Source: Desulfovibrio sp. (lineage in GTDB: Bacteria > Desulfobacterota > Desulfovibrionia > Desulfovibrionales > Desulfovibrionaceae). From it: DNA of 33,266 nucleotides. Positions 29,446-33,266 of the stretch are shown here, piece after piece. A program made the position numbers and the translations under genes. The stretch lies in contig JAISZH010000052.1 of assembly GCA_031269345.1 (NCBI GenBank), positions 1 to 33,266 on the forward strand. Direction: 5' to 3'. Position 1 is the stretch's first letter; each line of letters begins with the position of its first letter. Under the pieces are notes generated by a model that made no database searches, was not told the origin of the DNA, and worked only from the letters and a program-made list of their open reading frames with translations.

Positions 29446-30222
29446 TCAATACTTGAACTTCGCGGGCCGTTTTTCCAGGAATGCCTTGCATCCTTCTTTC
29501 TGATCCTCGGTGGCAAAGCAGAGGGAAATGAGGTTCTTTTCCAGTTCCATGGCCTTGTAGATATCCGTATCAGCGCCGCGGTTGATCGCGATCTTGGCGT
29601 AACGGATGGCAATGCCGGATTTGGAAACGATGGTTTTCATCATGGCCAGGGCTTCATCCAACAGGGCATCGGCTGGCACCACCTTGTTCGCCAGACCCAG
29701 GGCCTTGGCTTCGTCGGCCTTGACGTTGCGGCCCGTGTAAATGAGTTCCCGGGCCATGCCGAGGCCGATAAGGCGGGGCAGACGCTGACTGCCGCCGAAA
29801 CCGGGTATCAGTCCCAGGTTCACTTCCGGTTGTCCAAACACGGCGTTCTCGGACGCTATGCGGATGTCGCAGGCCATGCTCAGTTCGCAACCTCCACCCA
29901 GGGCGAATCCGTTCACGGCCGCGATAAAGGGTTTGCCCATGAGTTCGACGCGGTTGAACACTTCCTGGGCGAACTCCATATAGGCCCTGGCCTGCTCGCT
30001 GGTATAGTCGGCCATCTGGGAAATGTCGGCTCCGGCCACAAAGGCTTTGCCGCTGCCTGTGATAACGGCCCCTTTGATATCGGCGCTGTCTCTGATGATG
30101 GTCAGCACGGCGTCCAACTCTTTCAGTGTGTCGTTATTCAGGGCGTTTAAGGCTTTAGGGCGGTTCATAGTGACGAGGGCAATGGAGTCTTTCTTTTCGA
30201 AAAGCAGATTTTCGTAAGGCAT
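29446..30222 (-). CDS. Enoyl-CoA hydratase / crotonase family
   Basis: MPYENLLFEKKDSIALVTMNRPKALNALN...GSGKAFVAGADISQM...AAVNGFALGGGCELSMACDIRIASENAVFGQPEVNLGLIPGFGGSQRLPRLIG. Confidence 0.93.
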   Translation of the reverse strand: MPYENLLFEKKDSIALVTMNRPKALNALNNDTLKELDAVLTIIRDSADIKGAVITGSGKAFVAGADISQMADYTSEQARAYMEFAQEVFNRVELMGKPFIAAVNGFALGGGCELSMACDIRIASENAVFGQPEVNLGLIPGFGGSQRLPRLIGLGMARELIYTGRNVKADEAKALGLANKVVPADALLDEALAMMKTIVSKSGIAIRYAKIAINRGADTDIYKAMELEKNLISLCFATEDQKEGCKAFLEKRPAKFKY

Positions 30223-30252
30223 GGTTTCCTCCTTTAATAAGATAAGAAGAAA

Positions 30253-30597
30253 GTGATTTGCGTCATCTAAATATTACAATATAGCCTTTTCAATGTGATC
30301 CTGCATCATCCGTGGTAAATTGCCAAGCAATCGACTTTGGCGTCTTGTTTCTCTCGGCTTCCCAAGCGGCCGATTCACTCCGAAATGTTTCTATCTTCTC
30401 AATGCGTCGGCCAAGACACTGCATCGCCATAATGTTGATTTCAATCTCCGCGATGTCCAACCAGCTTCCATGCTTCGGAGTTCCGTCCATCATCCCATCA
30501 TCCGTGGGCGTTATGACATATTTTTTCGTTCTCATGTTTTGACTCATCCTTTTTTTAGATGAGTCTAACATATCAATATCTTAGATGGCGCAAATCA
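30253..30597 (-). mobile_element. Internally deleted IS630-family-like remnant with terminal inverted repeats
   Basis: TGATTTGCGTCATCTAAATATT at 30253 versus AATATCTTAGATGGCGCAAATCA ending near 30595; encloses a transposase C-terminus. Confidence 0.6.
30267..30571 (-). pseudogene. Decayed C-terminal fragment of an IS630-family DDE transposase
   Basis: TPKHGSWLDIAEIEINIMAMQCLGRRIEKIETFRSESAAWEAERNKTPKSIAWQFTTDDA; an apparent 1-nt deletion then restores RITLKRLYCNI* in another frame. Confidence 0.7.
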
Positions 30598-31104
30598 AGA
30601 GTAAGAGGCAGTTGCAATCTTTCACGGCAGAAGGCGGATACGAAAATTGCCTGCGGGAGACGGAGCTTCCTCACCGGACGGCTGACGTGTTGGCAGTATG
30701 CGCGTGAACTTTGAAGAAGCAACAAGTATTCCATAAAGACTGTTTTAGTTAATATATTAAAATAACTAGAATAATTTTTTGTATGACACAACGATGGCAA
30801 CGATCTGGACATCACTGCCGACATGTCGGTTTTTCCATATAGAGATGTAGTTTCCCTACATGTCTTGTTTTAGATACAGCACCGGCCGCACTAAAATAAT
30901 AAAGTGCGGAAATATGGAAAAAAAACAGCGAATTCGAACTTATTTTTTTCAGTCACAGACGGACACGCACGCGGGTATAGTTTCTTTTTTTATTATATCA
31001 TATTGTAATCATTATAGTTATTTTCAGTAAGCCCTCGCTTTGACTTATAACTTTTTTGTCTGTATTAAACTACACTATTGTTGTTTTATGTCGCTGTCGA
31101 GCTT

Positions 31105-31131
31105 TCCGACAGTATTTGTCGGATTGTCGGA
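31105..31131. promoter_or_regulatory. Candidate regulator-binding site upstream of the PAS/sigma-54 activator gene
   Basis: TCCGACA-GTATT-TGTCGGA perfect dyad (31105-31123) plus overlapping direct repeat TGTCGGA-T-TGTCGGA. Confidence 0.45.
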
Positions 31132-31235
31132 TCATGGAATAAAAAATAGCTTTACTTATACCTGAGACAACATATATGCTCAGAAAAAATTCTAGACCGC
31201 TTCAGGCCGATAGCCACTACAGCGGAGGTACGCCG

Positions 31236-32717
31236 ATGGACGACTGCTACGCAAAGGAAGTGGAAGAACTGCGCCGTGAAAACGAAAGCCTGCGCGGGGA
31301 ACTGCACAGCGCGCTGCTAAACAATTATATCTACGAGACAATCATGCGCATCCTGCCGGACGGATTTCTGGTCGTGGCCAGAGACGGTTCCATCAGGGAC
31401 ATCAACGAGACGTACTGCAAATTTTTTGGAGTGAAACGCGAGAAGGTTATCGGCACGCCCATAGTCAACCTTATCCCCAACACAAAGATGCTGGAAATCA
31501 TGGAAAAAGATCTCACGGAAATAGATACGTACCATGAGTATCTTCCCGGCACCACTGCGGGGGAACTGCGTGTGGCGGTCACTCGCCTGCCGGTGCGCAC
31601 GCGTTCCGGAGAGATATTCTCCAGCGTAGCGCATATAAAATTTTCTCAATACAATGCCAAGCTCATGCAGTCCATCCTGGAAATGGGCGAGGAGATAAAG
31701 TATTACCGCAAGGAATTGACCCGTCATTCCATAGAAACATACTCCTTCGAAACCCTGCCCACATCCAGTCCGGTGTACAGGGAAGCCAAGCTGCAGGCGC
31801 AACGCTTTGCCTCCAGCGATCTCCCGATCATGCTTTCCGGGGAAACCGGGGTGGGCAAGGAAGTTTTCGCCAATGCCGTCCATAATGCCAGCGACCGGCG
31901 CAACGGCCCCTTCGTTTGCATCAACTGCACCTCCATTCCTGCGGAATTGCTGGAATCCGAACTTTTCGGCTACGAGGAGGGCGCGTTTACCGGCGGGCGC
32001 AGGGGCGGCAAAAAGGGCAAATTTGAACTGGCATCAGGCGGAACCCTGTTTTTGGACGAAGTCGGCGATATGCCCCTGTCCATGCAGGTCAAGTTGCTGC
32101 GGGTCCTGCAGGACAACTGCATCGAACGGGTAGGGGGAGAGCGCCAGATAAAGGTGGATGTACGTATACTTTCGGCCACAAACCAGGATCTGGATAAGAA
32201 GGTCGCGGATAAAACCTTCAGGGAAGATTTGTACTACAGGCTGAACGTGCTGCCTGTCTTCATACCGCCCCTGCGCGAGCGCAGGGAGGATATTCCGGGG
32301 CTGATCTACACCTTTCTCGACGAACTTAACCGCACTTACGCGAAAAACATGGTCATCGCCCCTGACACCTTCGTATATCTGCAAAATTACCACTGGCCCG
32401 GCAATATCCGGGAACTCCGGAACGTCATCGGCCGCTGCTTTATGACGACCGACACCGGCATCATCAATCCCGACAACCTGCCATCGCACCTGCTGACAGT
32501 TCTGGACAAGGGAAAATTCGGGGACAGGGCGCTTGCCGAGGTAATCGTGCTGCAGGAGCGCGATGTCATCATGAAGGCTCTGCGCAAGTACAATTTCAAC
32601 TGCTGCAAGGCGGCGCGGGCGCTGTCCGTGCATCGTTCCACATTGTACGCGAAAATGGAAAAGTACGGCATAAAAATTTCCGCGATGCGCAGTACTCTGG
32701 ATGCGGAAATTTCCTGA
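31236..32717 (+). CDS. PAS-domain sigma-54-dependent transcriptional activator, Fis-type HTH
   Basis: PAS-like LPDGFLVVARDGSIRDINETYCKFFGV; AAA+ core GETGVGKEVFANAVHNAS, ELFGYEEGAFTGGRRGGKKGKFE, GGTLFLDEVGDMP; Fis HTH CCKAARALSVHRSTLYAKMEKYGI. ORF opens at 31176; start at 31236 or upstream. Confidence 0.9.
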   Translation: MDDCYAKEVEELRRENESLRGELHSALLNNYIYETIMRILPDGFLVVARDGSIRDINETYCKFFGVKREKVIGTPIVNLIPNTKMLEIMEKDLTEIDTYHEYLPGTTAGELRVAVTRLPVRTRSGEIFSSVAHIKFSQYNAKLMQSILEMGEEIKYYRKELTRHSIETYSFETLPTSSPVYREAKLQAQRFASSDLPIMLSGETGVGKEVFANAVHNASDRRNGPFVCINCTSIPAELLESELFGYEEGAFTGGRRGGKKGKFELASGGTLFLDEVGDMPLSMQVKLLRVLQDNCIERVGGERQIKVDVRILSATNQDLDKKVADKTFREDLYYRLNVLPVFIPPLRERREDIPGLIYTFLDELNRTYAKNMVIAPDTFVYLQNYHWPGNIRELRNVIGRCFMTTDTGIINPDNLPSHLLTVLDKGKFGDRALAEVIVLQERDVIMKALRKYNFNCCKAARALSVHRSTLYAKMEKYGIKISAMRSTLDAEIS

Positions 32718-32723
32718 CAGATC

Positions 32724-32873
32724 AGAGCAATTTCACTTTGAAATTGCTCTGGCGGCCGCGAGAGCGGACGCCCGCCGCGAAGGCGTAAGCGCAATTTATT
32801 TGCACTGTTAAACGCCGAAGCGGGTGTAGGCTGGAGAGGGCCGGGTGCATCATCTCAAAAGTAAAATGCTATA
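32724..32873 (-). repeat. ~150-bp interspersed element family 4, copy 2 (inverted relative to copy 1)
   Basis: AGAGCAATTTCA-CTT-TGAAATTGCTCT hairpin then GGCGGCCGCGAGAGCGGACGCCCGCCGCGAAGGCGTAAGCGCAATTTATTTGCACTGTTAAACGCCGAAGCGGGTGTAGGCTGGAGAGGGCCGGGTGCATCATCTCAAAAGTAAAATGCT. Confidence 0.85.
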
Positions 32874-32997
32874 GAGCGTGTTAACTTTAATTGTTAACAC
32901 GCTCTACAGGGATTTGCAGCGCAAATCCTTGCCGCGAGATGCTTGCACGCGGGCTTTGCCCGCCGTCAAGTGAGCATCTCAAGCGTAAATGCTATAG
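32861..32997 (+). repeat. Interspersed element family 1, copy E (stem-swapped variant)
   Basis: AGAGCGTGTTAAC-TTTAATT-GTTAACACGCTCT, GGATTTGC-AGC-GCAAATCC, GAGATGC...GCGGGCTTTGCCCGCC...GCATCTC; bounded by GTAAAATGCTATAG / GTAAATGCTATAG. Confidence 0.8.
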
Positions 32998-33012
32998 CTG
33001 AAGCCTCACCTT

Positions 33013-33266
33013 TCAGACCATAAAGGAAGTTTTGGTGAAGCCGTTGCCGATCATTTCCGCGACGGCATTGCCGAGTTCGTCGCGCACCTCCATCCGGTAG
33101 ACGCGCACGCGCCGGCCTTTGGAAAGCAGCGTGGAGCGGGCGATCAGACGGTTGCCGGCGGGCTGCCGGAAATAGGAAATGTTGCAGGACTGCCCCACCG
33201 TGTCCCCCTTTTCCCGGCCCAATACCCTGCCCAGGTTTGAATGCACCCCGAAGGCGAAGTCCGCCA
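33013..33266 (-). CDS. Hotdog-fold thioesterase (PaaI-like), 5' end truncated by window edge
   Basis: ADFAFGVHSNLGRVLGREKGDTVGQSCNISYFRQPAGNRLIARSTLLSKGRRVRVYRMEVRDELGNAVAEMIGNGF; frame remains open to the window end. Confidence 0.65.
   Translation of the reverse strand, partial: ADFAFGVHSNLGRVLGREKGDTVGQSCNISYFRQPAGNRLIARSTLLSKGRRVRVYRMEVRDELGNAVAEMIGNGFTKTSFMV

Noticed and set aside
30573-30824. 83-aa minus-strand ORF upstream of the IS630 remnant
   Set aside because: No recognisable domain or signal, lies in AT-rich control DNA, and composition looks non-coding.

Overview
33.3 kb of GC-rich bacterial chromosome. Gene content suggests a Desulfovibrionaceae-like deltaproteobacterium (inference). 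Housekeeping genes: RpoH-like sigma factor + TPR protein, short MetH-type methyltransferase, RND pump, MtnA, alpha/beta hydrolase, IleS, CarA-CarB, HtpG, DUF169 protein. The right third (about 23.8-32.7 kb) is an accessory acyl-CoA catabolism cluster: GntP-type permease, MaoC hydratase, acyl-CoA dehydrogenase, CoA-transferase, crotonase, and a divergent PAS/sigma-54 activator. Main unusual observations: (1) HtpG has a long insertion, made of five 33-bp tandem repeats plus a low-complexity tail, in the ATP-lid segment just before the IGHFGIGFYS motif. (2) An interspersed ~126-bp element folds into three hairpins and occurs in at least five places plus one diverged copy; its stems differ between copies but stay complementary. 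(3) Two tandem copies of that element are read in frame as the predicted N-terminus of the TPR protein. (4) A second hairpin set keeps a short loop (CCRCG) while its arms differ. (5) A ~150-bp repeat occurs as inverted copies exactly bracketing the acyl-CoA cluster. (6) A decayed, internally deleted IS630-family remnant with terminal inverted repeats lies between the operon and its divergent regulator. No tRNA, rRNA or CRISPR array was recognised. All comparisons were made by eye; no searches were run.
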